A stretch of DNA of 64,000 nucleotides from NCBI GenBank assembly GCA_964006375.1, contig OZ023265.1, positions 156,776,547 through 156,840,546 on the forward strand, written 5' to 3'. Every line of letters starts with the position of its first letter. Positions within the stretch are counted from its first letter, which is position 1. This document shows positions 11,180 through 23,349 of this stretch, piece after piece. The notes under the pieces are model-generated. The model was not told the origin of the DNA. It made no database searches and saw nothing but the letters and a program-made list of their open reading frames with translations. The position numbers and the translations under genes are program-made. Origin of the DNA: Tillus elongatus. Taxonomy: Eukaryota > Arthropoda > Insecta > Coleoptera > Cleridae.

Positions 11180-12225
11180 TGTGATTTCATTTCGTAATTT
11201 TTATTCTCTTCGAAAATAGCAAAGCTTTGGCAACCAAATTCGGTACGCATGTTTATGTTATGGAATGTATATTATATATCAAAATTTCGATCTCTAAGTT
11301 AAAAAAAGGTTATAAGCATTTCACAAAAACCTTTTAGTTGCCGCCGCAGGTCAGAGCACCGCACAAGACTAAAATATTGTGTGTGGTAAACAAAATCTAT
11401 TAAGACATTGTGAGATGTACCACAGGGTCGCCATCTCATTGTGGAATCAGGTAGTATGTTGTCACGACAGCTCCAAATAACACAAAATATTATAAAATAG
11501 AGACTGTCTACAACCAACTAACAGTTTTGTAAATTGTCAGCCCTGGCCCATTTATTCCCTAATAAAGTTACAACGTCTGTAAGGCTGGATGTAATCTTAC
11601 CATAATTAGAACCGCAGACCGGTTTCGCTCTAATTAGAGTTCCTCAGTACGATATACTGATTACAGCGAGAACACACCTATAAAGTAATACGGCTATGGT
11701 AGCCAGCCTACTAGGACATTGTGAGACAGTAGACACTGACGAGCTCTAATGAGAGCAAAACCGGTCTGCGGTTGTAACTGCGGTGAGAATACATCTAATA
11801 TTACATATATTGTCCCTATATTAGAGCAGAAATGGCTCAGGACTGCAATTTACAAAATTGTTAGTTAGTTGTAAAAAGTCTCAATTTTCTAACATTTTGT
11901 GTTATTTGGAGCTGGCGTGACAACATACTACCTGGTTCGGCACCGAAATGGCGACCCTGTCGTACATCTCACAATGTCCTAGGAAGCTGGCTACCATAGC
12001 CGTATTACTTTATAGGTGTGTTCTGGCTGTAATTAGTATACCGTACTAACGAGCTCTAATTAGAGCGAAACCGGTCTGCGGTTCTAATTATGGTGAGAAT
12101 ACACCTAGCGTTACAAAATAAATTGAATTATTTTTTTGGTGCATATATAATTTTCGTAAAAAGAGATTGCGTAGATCATATCTATGAAAAATCATTACAA
12201 ACACACACTTCATGCGTCCAGACTT
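11180..12225 (+). mobile_element. HINE-like body and 3' end, split by a hammerhead repeat
   Basis: The body (CAACCAAATTCGGTACGCAT, AATTTCGATCTCTAAGTT) lies at 11190-11320. A degenerate 3' end (ACACACTTCATGCGTCCAGAC followed by a T run) lies at 12200-12225. The 790 bp between them is the inverted hammerhead repeat described separately, inserted into this copy. Confidence 0.5.
11330..12118. repeat. Diverged inverted copies of the hammerhead-bearing 306-bp repeat
   Basis: About 790 bp related to the 35.6-36.9 kb array (shared GTTATTTGGAGC.GGCGTGACAAC, GCCCTGGCCCATTT and ribozyme segments). The left part is in minus and the right part in plus orientation. Three hammerhead cores are seen. The one at 11611-11653 (minus) has CTGAGGA, a stem II with one A.C mismatch, GAAA, ACCGGT and C. 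The one at 11730-11772 (plus) has CTGACGA but GAAA changed to AAAA. The one at 12040-12082 (plus) has CTAACGA in place of CTGACGA. The last two should be inactive. Confidence 0.75.
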
Positions 12226-12590
12226 TTTTTATTTTATAATTTTTTGTATTACCCAGCACCAGAGACAACAAATGCCTGTGAGTTATCTTAGAAAAGTTTT
12301 ATATACGACATTAATTACCCAAATATTCAATTGGCACGTACATGGTCTTAATTCTATGTTTAATCGATGGTATTAGTCTTTGACTATCTATCTACGAATA
12401 GACTAGGCATCACCCAATGCGATGCGTTGTAATGTTTGAAACCAACATTGAATAAAATGTTTGTTTACATGGTCCTCGACACCACAGGCGTCTCGAGAAA
12501 TAGGATTGAAATTTTCTAAATACGATTAAAATAATAAAATAAAATTTAAAAGATGTTTAACTACCCATACATTATTTAAGTATACTATTA
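12226..12590. other. Unassigned stretch
   Basis: No recognisable coding frame, repeat or RNA motif. Confidence 0.45.
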
Positions 12591-12597
12591 ACTAAAA

Positions 12598-12645
12598 AGT
12601 CTGGACGCAGCAAGTGCGTTATGGTAGTGAATTTTTATAGAAATG
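12598..12645 (-). mobile_element. HINE-like 3' terminus, minus orientation
   Basis: AGTCTGGACGCAGCAAGTGC then GTTATGGTAGTGAATTTT is the exact inverse of the family 3' end, including the GCAGCAAGTGC hairpin region. It directly borders the 3' side of the P-element-like pseudogene. Confidence 0.7.
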
Positions 12646-12739
12646 ATTTCTCGAATAAAATGTTCGAAAGTGTTAATGTTGCAATGTTGTGATCTCGTCA
12701 CAAGCGATTTTTTTCTATGCAAATTCAGTAAAAAGTGTT

Positions 12740-14420
12740 TTCAACAAAAATTTAAGAAAAAACCTTGCAGCTCTACCAGTTTTTCTAGAAATGACCACCT
12801 GATTTGTCTGCTGCCATGTTTTATAGATCTACAACTTACCGGATAATTTCTTATTAATTACATCATGTGGCAAGCATCTAGGAAAATATATACATTTTTA
12901 TTGGTTACAGGATGCGGAAAATAAGCCTTTAAACCTTCTTGAATAAATGTATCTAAATTTGCTCACAAACATTTAATCATGCTTATATTTGCAGCTGCTC
13001 AATCAAAACTTACGGAAGTAACGACTATTCTTGCTTGATAGATGAAACTTAAAGCCCGATTAAATAATAGGCTTGCTTTTTCTTCACGAGAAATGACAGC
13101 TAGGAAGAAATAATCCACTGGAAAGTTAAAGCAACTAATAAGAAAAGCAAAACTTCTTTAGCCACTGGAAGCTCGTTTGAATTATTCATATCCACGCCAA
13201 TATTTACGTTACCACAAAACTTATTCCTGTGCACTCAACTTGACGTCTTATGAACATCTCGTCGATGATTAGGTATTCAACAAAGTATTTTGCGACATTT
13301 TTCAGCTGCTTCTCGACTTTGAATTCAAAACCGCGAATGCTTCTTTGCAGAATCCAGGAACAATTTAGAAATTGTTCGAGGATGTGGCAAAGATTTCATC
13401 AATTTTTCTCGAACGTGATTATAAGCTTTGTTTGAATAAAAATTTAGGGTAATAGCAAACGACCTTACGTCTCATGAATAGTTCCGTTGTGGACATTTTA
13501 AAAGCTGTTTAATCAGATCTATTTGTGTGGGTAAAGAGGCCTAAAATATTACAAGCAATCATATCAATTCAATAACACTGAAAAGTGAGGCGTTCAGGGA
13601 TGTTTCTGTATTTTCCGTAAAAGCAATACGACTTTTAAAATGCTCAATCAGCGATTTTTGGTGACAAACTCTTAAGACGTCTTTTCTGTTGGCGCAATAT
13701 ATTTATTTTCCTCTTTTGTTTTTTTATTACTCGTTTAGCAATATATCATTTTTTAAAGATATTTTCTGGAGTTCCTGATAAACTGGAAATATCTACAAAA
13801 TAAGGAAGTTTTTTCCTAAAAAATGGACGATATTTGATAAGTTTTCAGTGAACGGAATATAATTTTATAAAAATGGTTTCTAGTATTTCCCCTCAATTCT
13901 AAGTCCAGGCACATTAACTTACTTTTGACCTGGAGTAATGTTAGCTTTTGGTGTTAATTCAGGAGGACTGCCAAGTGCCTCACCTGTTGAAAATGATGAT
14001 AGTTCCAAAGCAGTGAGAGTTGGTGATAACGATGATTTATCACTATTTTCTTGAAAACTATGACTGCAATTTTTATCGGGTAATTTATTAATTTTACCAA
14101 TAATAATGGTTTACAAAATAGGAAGCTAAGAAGAATTCTTCACCTTCTTTCTGCGTGAGCAAGAGCTTATTCATGCCAAAAGTAGAAGGCACTGGAGAAC
14201 TTAAAACTGATGGAGACGCTGCGTTTTTAAGACCCTTCTTCCACTTGGGTAAATAATAAAAGTCTTTATTAAAATGCTGTGAACATAAATAAGAATATTT
14301 CGGCAGCGTATCCGATTTTCTATTTAAGGCCGCACACCATGTTAGTAGATGGAAACCTTAAAATAGTGCCAAACTGACGTGCCGCCACTGAGAATCGCAA
14401 ACAGCAACATGCAGAGACAT
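12740..14420 (-). pseudogene. P-element/THAP9-like transposase pseudogene
   Basis: On the minus strand, domains appear in the order of a P-superfamily transposase, spread over frames. A THAP zinc-finger half at about 14180-14400 has GTILRFPSTNM, WCAALNRKSDTLPKYS and LCSQHF, ending in an AVPS-like turn. A basic coiled-coil stretch near 13700 has IKKQKRKINILRQQKRRLKS. The RNase H-like region at about 12950-13440 has KAYNHVREKLMKSLPHPRTI, LIIDEMFIRRQVE, ELPVAKEVLLF and ISMIKCL. Then PHPVTNKNVYIFLDACHM (about 12855-12930) and LEKLVELQ (about 12770) follow. Frameshifts and stops are frequent, so it is a dead copy. The HINE 3' end at 12598 abuts it. I did not find its terminal repeats. Confidence 0.75.
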
Positions 14421-15400
14421 CGTTGCCACATCCTCAGGTAATCTTCTACAAGCAATATACTTTTTCATCATTTTGCATAAACAAAACTCAAAACCTTTAT
14501 TGCAAATCAAGGTAACACAAAAATAAATTTTCAGTATACTTGCATACTATTCACAGACAAATACAAGCCACAACTGTCGATTAATACAAATCTAGATACT
14601 TCACATGCAGCAAGATAAAGATTTTAAAATGAGTTTTCTGGTCATATTTACATAAAGAAGGGAGAAACCAAGGAATATAACGTTAGTAAATCTTAACATT
14701 CATAAATAATCCCTAATGTAAGTGTGATGTCTTAAGTAACAGAAGAGTAATACATTTATCATTCTCGACTTGTTAGCATATTCGGCGATTTAAGGATGAA
14801 TTATCACATAGCGGCAACGCTTGAGCCACCACCCAATCAGAGCAGAGGACCGATGTAAAAACATAGAGTCCCTTGAATGTTGGCTTCAAACAATTCGGCT
14901 GTGTGCCGGGTCTATTCTCTATATAGTCAAAGGTATTAGTATCCACATCTGCAACAACTGTCCTGGCAGCACACTAGAATACTGGGTTGCCTAAAAAGGT
15001 AGTAGGTTTCAATGTTCACTTATTAGTATACTATAAAATGTAAGACATCATGCCTATCAGGAAAGAACGCCAAGTCTTTGGCTTCCTGGAATACCTTTTT
15101 TTTTTAACTCTTAATGTTTACTTTTCAATTAAGCTAAAACTTAAAATTTTGTGCATTGCATTTAGTCCGTTAAGACAAATAAATTTAATTTAATTTCACC
15201 ATTTTCATAAATACAAAACATATAACAATTAAAACTGACCTAACCATAACGTATTATCAAGCCCACATCTTCACCAGTGAGAACTTTAAAACTTTAAAAG
15301 TTATGACTACAGTAATAATAACAAGGAGTCTACAAGATTAATTCCTGAAACGGAAAAGACTGTTACTCAAAGAAGCGATTATAATCTGGGGCTTTTGCTT
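14421..15400. other. Unassigned stretch
   Basis: No motif recognised. It may hold 5' or flanking parts of the P-like element, but I cannot support that. Confidence 0.4.
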
Positions 15401-15410
15401 TATATTTGTT

Positions 15411-16132
15411 CAAGATTTTACCTACAAAACAAGTGTCTGACTTATAATGTAACTTTTTTATTTTATTGTTTTTCTATTTGCAGTTTAACATATAATAATA
15501 ATAATAAATATAATAATAATAATTAAGTACGGAGACCTCGAGATACAAGTAAAGATACAGTGGAGGTCAGATAGTGTTCGAGTGATTCCCATAGCCATGT
15601 CGTCAACTGGTGTGGTTCCTAAGAATATTCGAGAGAACATTAAGAGACTGGGCCTTGGAGAGCATCTTCATAAAGTTATGCAGAAGGCGGTAATACTTGC
15701 AACTGCCCACGCCGTGCGGATAATCCTGGGAAATGAGGATGTGTCTAGTTATCTCTCTTCTTCTTCTTCTTCAAGATTTTACCTACAAAACAAGTGTCTG
15801 ACTTATAATGTAACTTTTTTATTTTATTGTTTTTCTATTTGCAGTTTAACATATAATAATAATAATAAATATAATAATAATAATTAAGTACGGAGACCTC
15901 GAGATACAAGTAAAGATACAGTGGAGGTCAGATAGTGTTCGAGTGATTCCCATAGCCATGTCGTTAACTGGTGTGGTTCCTAAGAATATTCGAGAGAACA
16001 TTAAGAGACTGGGCCTTGGAGAGCATCTTTATAAGTTTATGCAGAAGGCGGTAATACTTGCAACTGCCCACGCCGTGCGGATAATCCTGGGAAATGAGGA
16101 TGTGTCTAGTTTTCTCTCTTCTTCTTCTTCAA
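15411..16132 (+). repeat. 361-bp tandem duplication containing the end of an R2-like LINE frame
   Basis: Two units (15411-15771 and 15772-16132) have an offset of 361 bp. Each holds an AT-rich lead with (AAT)n, then a frame with VIPIAMSSTGVVPKN, IRENIKRLGLGEHL and VILATAHAVRIILG, and ends with (CTT)n. That frame is the last part of the R2-like protein also seen at 18940-19090. The units differ at only a few sites. The (CTT)n at the unit end is probably the junction that allowed unequal exchange. Confidence 0.8.
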
Positions 16133-17090
16133 GTGCCGTCTCCTCTTAGAAGGTTGGCTATCATCATGGCTATTCTGACTTTTGATGCTGCAGCTCTGAA
16201 CAACTCAACGGAACTACAGTTGTACCATTTTCTCAGATTATTTAGCCAGGAAATGCGTCTTCTTCCTTACAACGCAGTTGTAAGTTAATATCTCTACTGC
16301 ATAACATGCTTCTCATTCTGTTAAATATGGTTCTGGCTTGTCCAATTCTTGATTTAATTTCTTCAGCGTACTCATTATCTTCATTGACAGTTGTTCCCAG
16401 GTACCTGACTTTCTCTACCAGTTCTCCGTTGATCCACAGGTTTTCCTGTTGCTGAACTAATTTTGTAATTGTCATAAATGTTGTCTTTTTGATATTTAAG
16501 GTAATTCCGCTCTCCTCGCTACTCGTCACTACTTGATCTACTAAGCTCTGTAAATCTTCTTTGTTTCGGCAATGAGTATGGTGTCGTCTGCATACCGGAT
16601 ATTGTTAATGGGTATTCCATTGACCTTTACTCCTATTGTTGTATCTTCCAGCGCTCTCTGAATGGTTTCTTCCGAGTAAAGATTAAATAATAGCGGCGAT
16701 AGTACACATCCTTGCCTTACACCACGTTGTATTTTTACTTCTTCTGGGTGTAGTATAAATTATTTATTATTCTAATATCTTTCATGTCTATATTTTTACT
16801 TTTAAGTAACTTAATGAGGTGGTTGTGGCAGACTTTATCAAATGCTTTGTTGTAGTCAAGGAAACAGACATACATCGGCTGATTGATCTCCATGCATCTT
16901 TGAGTCAACACATTGAAGGCAAACAAGGCTTCTCATGTTCCCATTGCATTTCTGAAGCCAAACTGGGTTTCCCTAATATCTTGTTCTAATTTCCTAAAAA
17001 TTCTCTAGTGTATTATCTTTAGGAATATTTTGAGAGCATGACTCATTAGACTGATGGTTCGGTGGTCACTACATTCTTTTGCATTAACCT
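16115..17090 (-). pseudogene. RTE-like LINE RT fragment
   Basis: Minus-strand RT pieces, in order: NQPMYVCFLDYNKAFDKV (palm motif A, first Asp), RQGCVLSPLLFNLYSEE (motif B), NNIRYADDTILIAE (catalytic YADD), SGITLNIKKT, VEKVRYLGTTVNEDNEYA, and the tail ELFRAAASKVRIAMM. The last motif is typical of the C-terminus of RTE-clade elements of insects. The end is a (GAA)n-like tail at 16115-16135. There is an internal deletion near 16250 and a frameshift near 16560, so the copy is dead. No endonuclease domain remains. Confidence 0.8.
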
Positions 17091-17099
17091 TTTTTGGTA

Positions 17100-17240
17100 A
17101 TGTAAACTCCCAGGGCCCGATAAATTAGAAAGAGCTCTACCTGAGCACAGTCTCTTTGGTATCTGAGATACCTCGGATGAGTGAATGTTCCCCTTTGAGG
17201 GAGTGTGAAAGCCCTTCAGGCTAAAGTCGATAATAATAAT
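17100..17240 (+). mobile_element. R2-like LINE 3' UTR fragment
   Basis: A stretch beginning TAAACTCCCAGGGCCCGATA and ending CAGGCTAAAGTCGATAATAA matches the 3' UTR of the copy at 19105-19250. It ends in a short (TAA)n/(GAA)n tail. The next R2-like copy starts directly after it in the same orientation. Confidence 0.7.
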
Positions 17241-19255
17241 AAGAAGAAGAAGAACAGCTAATAATTGATTCACTTGTGTGCCATCAAGGTTACAATGGAC
17301 AAGGAAATTTCTTTTTTGCCTACGTGGACTACAAAAAGGCATTTGGTTCAGTTGAATGATTTATAAGTATTCTAAAGATCTATAAGATAAATACTTATAT
17401 CATCACGTTTCTCGAACACACAATGGCTACCTGGAGAACAAAAATTCAGTTATGGGTACAAACGGGTAACAAGTTGGATACCAATTAGATGAGGTATTTT
17501 TCTAAGCGTCTCGCTAAGCCCATTGTGGTTCTGCATCGCGTCGAATACACTATATAACCGCCTGAACTATATGAGATATGACCTCGATATACAAATCAGC
17601 GTCAAGGAGCAAATGAAGCTAACACGTCTCCAGTATGTGGATGATCTTAAGCTGATGGCCTTCACAAAGAATCACCTAGAACAACTCCTTAAAAACGTGG
17701 AAGGGTTTTTCAGAGATATTGGCGTGCAGTTTGGACTTGACGAATGTCACACCTTATGTATAGCCAAAAGGAAGATACAATCAAATGCATATGAAATGCA
17801 GAATGGCCATCAAGTTGCCTCGATGGATGTAGAAGCGTGTTATACCTGGGAATACAGCAAGCGTGGAAAATAAACCACTCGGTAATGAAGAACAATCTGG
17901 CAAATGAGTTTACAAACGAGCAAAGCAGGTGGTGCGATCACATCTTAACAGCAAGAACCTGACTAAAGCTCTTAATACGTATGCATGTTCTGCATTTAGC
18001 TATTCATTAGCCATTGTGAACTGGAGCAAAACGGATATCGAAAATGTACAACAGAAGGTGCGAACACTTCTAACAAAATCCAAAAAGCATTACCATGTAG
18101 ATGCCATCGAGCCCATAGCCCTACCTAAATAAAAAGGTGGAAGAGGAGTGTTGGATATTGGTAAACAGTTAGATTAGCAGATAATGCACCCACGCTTATA
18201 TTTCCATCAGCAGGAGGTTACTTCTGAACTACACCGTGCCATATGCGAGGCAGATGAATTAACCCCCCTACAATTAAGAGAAAGTGAAATACAAAGTCAC
18301 CATTGGACTGATCAGGACAAGCTGTAATCTTGGATGTAGAAACCTCTCTATGGGCGACATCTGAATGAGACCTCCAGGCACATGTCGACAAATCGGCGTC
18401 GAACTACTGGTTGGTGTCCAGACAGATATTTTCAGACAGGTTTTTTTTTGCTAGTCAAGATCAGGTCATCCCAACAAGAAACTACTTGAAGTATATAGTT
18501 GGAGATCATTCGGTTGAAGATGCAAAATGCAGATTTGGGTGTCAGTCATCAGAGACTATTCAACATGTCACCGGCGGTAGTCAGACGTTTGCTGCAACAG
18601 CGTATAAATAGAGGCATGATGTAGTTGAGAGACTACTTCCAGAACTGGCTCTGAAACTGAGACTTTTGAATCTTGGTAAGGTGCCCTACTATAGATACAC
18701 TCCTGTGTCTGTTCTAAGGAACTCAGGATACAGGTTGTACTAGGATCAGACCGTGCTCACAAACCATTGAGTTACCCACAACAGGTCGGCTATAGTTTTA
18801 GTGGAGAAGTCCTGCAAGCAAGTGACGCTGATTGATGTGGCTATTCGGAATACTAATAATCTAGAGATAAAGTATGAAGAGGAGATCATTAAGTACAGAA
18901 TCCTCAAGATGCAAGTAAAGAGACAGTGGAGGGCAGATAGTGTTGAAGTGATTCCAATAGCCATGTTGTCAACTGGTGTGGTTCCTAAGAATCTTTGAGA
19001 ACATTAAGAGGCTGGATATTAAAGAGCATCTTTATAAGGTTATGTAGGAGGCGGTAATACTTGCAACTGCCCACACCGTGCGGAGATTCCTGGAAAAGAA
19101 GGATGTGTGGCGTTGTCGTTCAGGGTCTGATAACTTGAAAAGGGCTCCGTCTGAGCTCAGTCCCTTCTTTGGTATCTGAGACAGCTGGGATGAGTGAATG
19201 TTCCCCTTTGAGAGAGTGTGAGAGTTTTTCAGGCTAAATTCGATAATAATATACA
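17241..19255 (+). pseudogene. R2-like LINE: RT and restriction-like endonuclease relic
   Basis: A head-to-tail second copy. RT motifs are FFFAYVDYKKAFGSVE near 17310 and LTRLQYVDDLKLMAFTKNHL near 17630, which holds the catalytic YVDD. The thumb region with ALNTYACSAFSYSLAIVNW follows. Near 18530 CRFGCQSSETIQHVTGG gives a C..C..H type zinc knuckle. Then VEKSCKQVTLIDVAI and NTNNLEIKYEEEIIKY (18800-18880) match the restriction-like endonuclease of R2/NeSL-type elements. The usual R-P-D before it reads R-S-A here. The 3' UTR ends near 19255. Stops and frameshifts occur throughout. Confidence 0.75.
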
Positions 19256-19439
19256 TTTATTTTGCTTATTACACAAAAGTGATCTTCCTATACTATCCTA
19301 TATTTAAATCTGCCATACAAAAAGAAAAACCCCTACGCTGCGATCAAGCAAGCAGAATGATTTGCTGGCCTCCGGATTAGTTCGCTGACCTAGGTATACT
19401 ACGTTTAAATTTTATCTGTTTTTAACCTAGCCTAAGCAC

Positions 19440-20400
19440 TCAACTAGACAGAGTTAGTTCGCAAAAATAATAGTGACCCAAAGTATTCCTGAACATAACT
19501 AAAAGAGATTAGATACCAACTATTCAGCACCATACAGGAAGTCAAACAAACGTTGCATAAACTTTTTTCTCTAGCATCTTAAGTTAACTCGGTAAACAGA
19601 GATTGTCCACAAAAATTAATACTGACCCAAAGCGTCTTTGAACTTATTTAAAAAAGGACCAAATACCATCTATTGAGCACTATAGACACAGTCACACAAA
19701 CGTCTCTTAAGCTTTTTAATCTCTAGCATCTTACGTTCATATGGTAAGGCATTATAAAGTTTTGTAACATTGTAGCCAAAAGATCTTTTACAGAGAGGAG
19801 ATTCGTGGTTAGGTAAAGTTATGATACCACGATTACGAACACTTATATTGTGAACGTCAGTCCTGAAACGGACGTTATTATACAAATAGGCAGCCTTTAT
19901 ATTAAAAGTAATTCCATGGTAAAAGCACGGCGTACTCAACTTTAGTCCACTGTACATATTAAGCCATATCAATTCCCTCAATTTCCGCGACATATGATCC
20001 CTACGACGCAAATCAAAAACATACCCAAGACATAAGTTTTTGTCTTATGTATTCTGTTCATGGTGGCCACATCAGGACAGGGATAGTACACTGGTGCAGC
20101 ATATAAAAACTTCGACAAGAGCAATGAGTCACATAGCACACTTTTTTTTAACAGACAAATAATGTCTATGTAGTTTTAAAGGAGCATACGATATTTTCAA
20201 TTATTTTGAAATTTGACTAGTAAACCTAAAAGTATTGTGTAAAATAACCCCCCAAAATTACTAGCGCTCCGAACAGTCTGTATATCGTCAGCATTTATGG
20301 TGAATTTTTTTGTACTAAAATCTATTACTATAAGCACACAAACAAACAATTTATGCTTATGTACTTGTGTAGCGGTTTATTCAGTTTATAGTTAGAGACA
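19440..20400 (-). pseudogene. CR1/Jockey-like LINE RT C-terminal fragment
   Basis: The minus-strand frame 19670-20011 encodes RRRDHMSRKLRELIWLNMYS, NNVRFRTDVHNISVRNRG, and PLCKRSFGYNVTKLYNALP, the C-terminal 'thumb' of Jockey/CR1-like RT proteins. Upstream on the same strand VLCDSLLLSKFLYAAPVYY and KTKTYVLG are readable to about 20170. The start (20300-20400) keeps an ADD-like piece in FTINADDIQTVR. It is a decayed, 5'-truncated copy. Confidence 0.65.
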
Positions 20401-20422
20401 ATCTAATTTGTATTTCTTTCCT

Positions 20423-20546
20423 TTTTAGTGAATTTTCTTTAAAAAAAAATCACTAATGAGGAGATCCCGACTTTTGAATATTAAAAAAATTTCTTCAAAT
20501 GAGTGCTAATTAGGCCCCCTAGAACACATATCCGGGGTCAGTATCG

Positions 20547-20638
<92 letters not shown>

Positions 20639-21748
20639 CACACCGCCGATAACTCAAAAAATAAAACGACGATTTTGACAAAATTTGGTGAATACCTTCC
20701 TTTTGTAAAGTGGCTTGGAGAAGTTTGTTAGCCAGGAAAATCGGCCGAGGTTTTCCCGGAAAATTTTGTATTTTCTGTAGAAAAAAATTCATATCTCTAG
20801 AAATAACAAAGTAAGGACCACCAAATTTGGTACGTCGTTTTATATTGCTATATGTAAATTACCTACCAAAACTTAGCGCTGTAAGTCAAAAGACAAAAAA
20901 GTTATAGGTATTAAAAAAAATAATTGGGGTTTTCCCCAAAACGTCAAAGTGACAATTTAAAACGTCAAAATTGGCAACATTTAGACAAATAACTTGAATA
21001 TAATACGGGCTATGGAAAGAAAATGTCTCAAGAAGAATGTTTTACAAAGCCTGAAGTCTTAGTTTCAACCGTCATTGTCCTTCATTTTACTAAAATATTT
21101 CCAGAAAATTCATTTTAAATAGACTCTTTCTCTGATGCTTGGCAGCAGTCTTAGCTATAGAGTTCATCGTTTAATCGCATATAACTTTTGTCGAATTTTC
21201 CTAAAAAATCAATAAAGCTCAATATATCCGTTATTCTACAAGATATGGAAAATATTGTATACATTATTATAGAGTGTCTTGAGCTACATCTTCAAAAATT
21301 ATTTCTACAGTCACAGGCTGGCCCATAAGTCGTTGGTGATACAAATAATTTTTTTTAGTCGGACACGCCTTATGTTATTCCATTTTTGCATTTTCCATCG
21401 AAATATAATGCATGTTTGTAAGTAAAGAAATTCTGGACGCAGAAAGTGCGTTATGGTAGCGAATTTTTAGTAAATGCTTCATATCTGAAAAGCTTAATTT
21501 GATATTACCCTATAAGGTTGACCAAGGAACGGATTTTTTCGGTTACACTTTAAGTTTACTTTCGGAAATTTTTGTACGTTTTCAAACAATAAAGTTATTT
21601 TGATGAAACATGGCACATTGTTTTTACTATGTATGTTATACTGGTAATCAAATTTGATGCCTGCTTTCTGAAAAAAAAACACACATATTTGCTATTAAAA
21701 ACAATTTTATGAAAATCAACGCACTTGCTGCGTCCAGAACTTTTTTAT
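20423..21748 (+). mobile_element. Full-length HINE-like element (1.3 kb)
   Basis: The longest continuous copy of the family. The head (20423-20545) has TTTTTAGTGAATTTTC with its inverse AAAATCACTAA and the block ACATATCCGGGGTCAG. The (TA)n tract is at 20550-20634. The body (20640-21420) has AACTCAAAAAATA, GTTAGCCAGGAAAATCGGCC and CCATAAGTCGTTGGTGATAC. At 21424-21470 an inverted 3' terminus lies inside, and the true 3' end AACGCACTTGCTGCGTCCAG lies at 21723-21742. No long open frame is present, so it is non-autonomous. The helper is not in the window. Confidence 0.65.
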
Positions 21749-21756
21749 AATTAAAC

Positions 21757-22028
<272 letters not shown>

Positions 22029-22034
22029 AATAAA

Positions 22035-22690
22035 TAATCCTTATTAAACTAATATTAGATTATAGTTTAAGGCGCTCTTCAACGCGCTTATTTGATAAAC
22101 TTTTTTAGCGTTTACAATCGTCATTTGTTTTGAAAAAAATGGCTAAAACTTCAGGTAAGATTTGTAATCTTAAAATCCAGATAACAAAATTTAGACACAT
22201 TCTATTCCAACAAAAATCTTCCTTTGTTTTACAATCTAAAAGTAGACCATTAATCAAACATTAGGTAAATCTGATCGGTGGAAAATAATCTTATACTAAT
22301 ATCTGGTTATCTTATCATTGATTAGCTTCTACTTTTATTGTTTAGACACAAACCTTCAATCGATTGAATAAAGGCATTTGATTGCTCTAGGCATAATCCT
22401 GGATACTGACAAAACATACTTAAAAGTTATCTGTCTATTATTTAATATACATGTAAAGCTATGGATTTGTATAAAATGACACATTGTGTTATTTAGTATC
22501 AGAAATTAATCTCTTATTTGACATGATCAAATCATTTACATTTAGCTTACTGGTGTTATATAACTAATTTTTTAAACAGGCTGAACGTTCTGTACTTTTT
22601 GAAATAAAAATTATGTTTAAATAAAATCAAATTTCGTCTTCAATTTAAAATAGTACTAATAAGTCCGTGGTTTACCTAAGTAATGTGGCA
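22035..22690. other. Unassigned stretch
   Basis: AT-rich, no recognisable frame or repeat. Confidence 0.45.
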
Positions 22691-23340
22691 GTGCTTGTAG
22701 TTTCTAGAGCATTTAATGAATCCCATAGGCCTTTGGCCTTTTAGCGTTGGGACCCCAATGGGTCTTTTTTGTATGACCCTTTTTCCTAATAGTTGCCCAA
22801 AAAGTTCACACTTTATATGTAGTCCACTATCTTCTTAGTGGCTAATTTCCCTATTTCCGGTGGTGTTAGGGCCCCTGCAAAGTATTTGAGCCTTTTGTAG
22901 AACTGTACCATGCAGTCGCGTAGCAAGTGTTTTGTGTTTATGCTGCGTCAGTGGAGTCTCGGCAGTTTTCACTGTCCTCCTTACCATTCATCATAAGGTG
23001 ACACCTTACAGTCCTGTGAAAAGTCCTGTGATTATTCTCAAGTCGCTCCTGTTCAATTCGAGAAACAGTTCAAACTTCTCTGTTGATATGGTGATGAACC
23101 GTTTTGCCGGCCTTAAGCCTGGCGTTTTCCCCAGTATGGCAGCATTTGGTTGTGCTCCATAGTGTCAAGTTCATTTCTTACGTCGCTTTTTGCTAGTCCA
23201 CAATAGGGCTCCGGATCATAGAATGATGTTGTTGCTGCCCTTTTTGTGTGGCAGTGCTTAAAATCCAGTAACCTTATTTCTGAAATGGAAGGGTAATCCG
23301 CGTTAAATATGGCAGTGCCGATTTTCTTTTGTTTATGATG
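22690..23340 (-). pseudogene. I/R1-type LINE C-terminal fragment
   Basis: On the minus strand SFYDPEPYCGLAKSDVRNEL is followed by pieces of the post-RNase H region (GHCTVR, DSENCRDSTDA, KHLLRDCM) and FAGALTPPEIGKLATKKIVD. The order and the Cys/His spacing match the end of I/R1-type polyproteins (helical linker, then a C..C..H..C knuckle). No catalytic residue is left. It is a strongly mutated relic. Confidence 0.5.
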
Positions 23341-23349
23341 TTGGGCCAA

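Noticed and set aside
14100..14400. A host THAP-domain gene with exons
   Set aside because: The THAP part is followed on the same strand by P-element transposase blocks and is frameshifted, so a transposon pseudogene explains it better.
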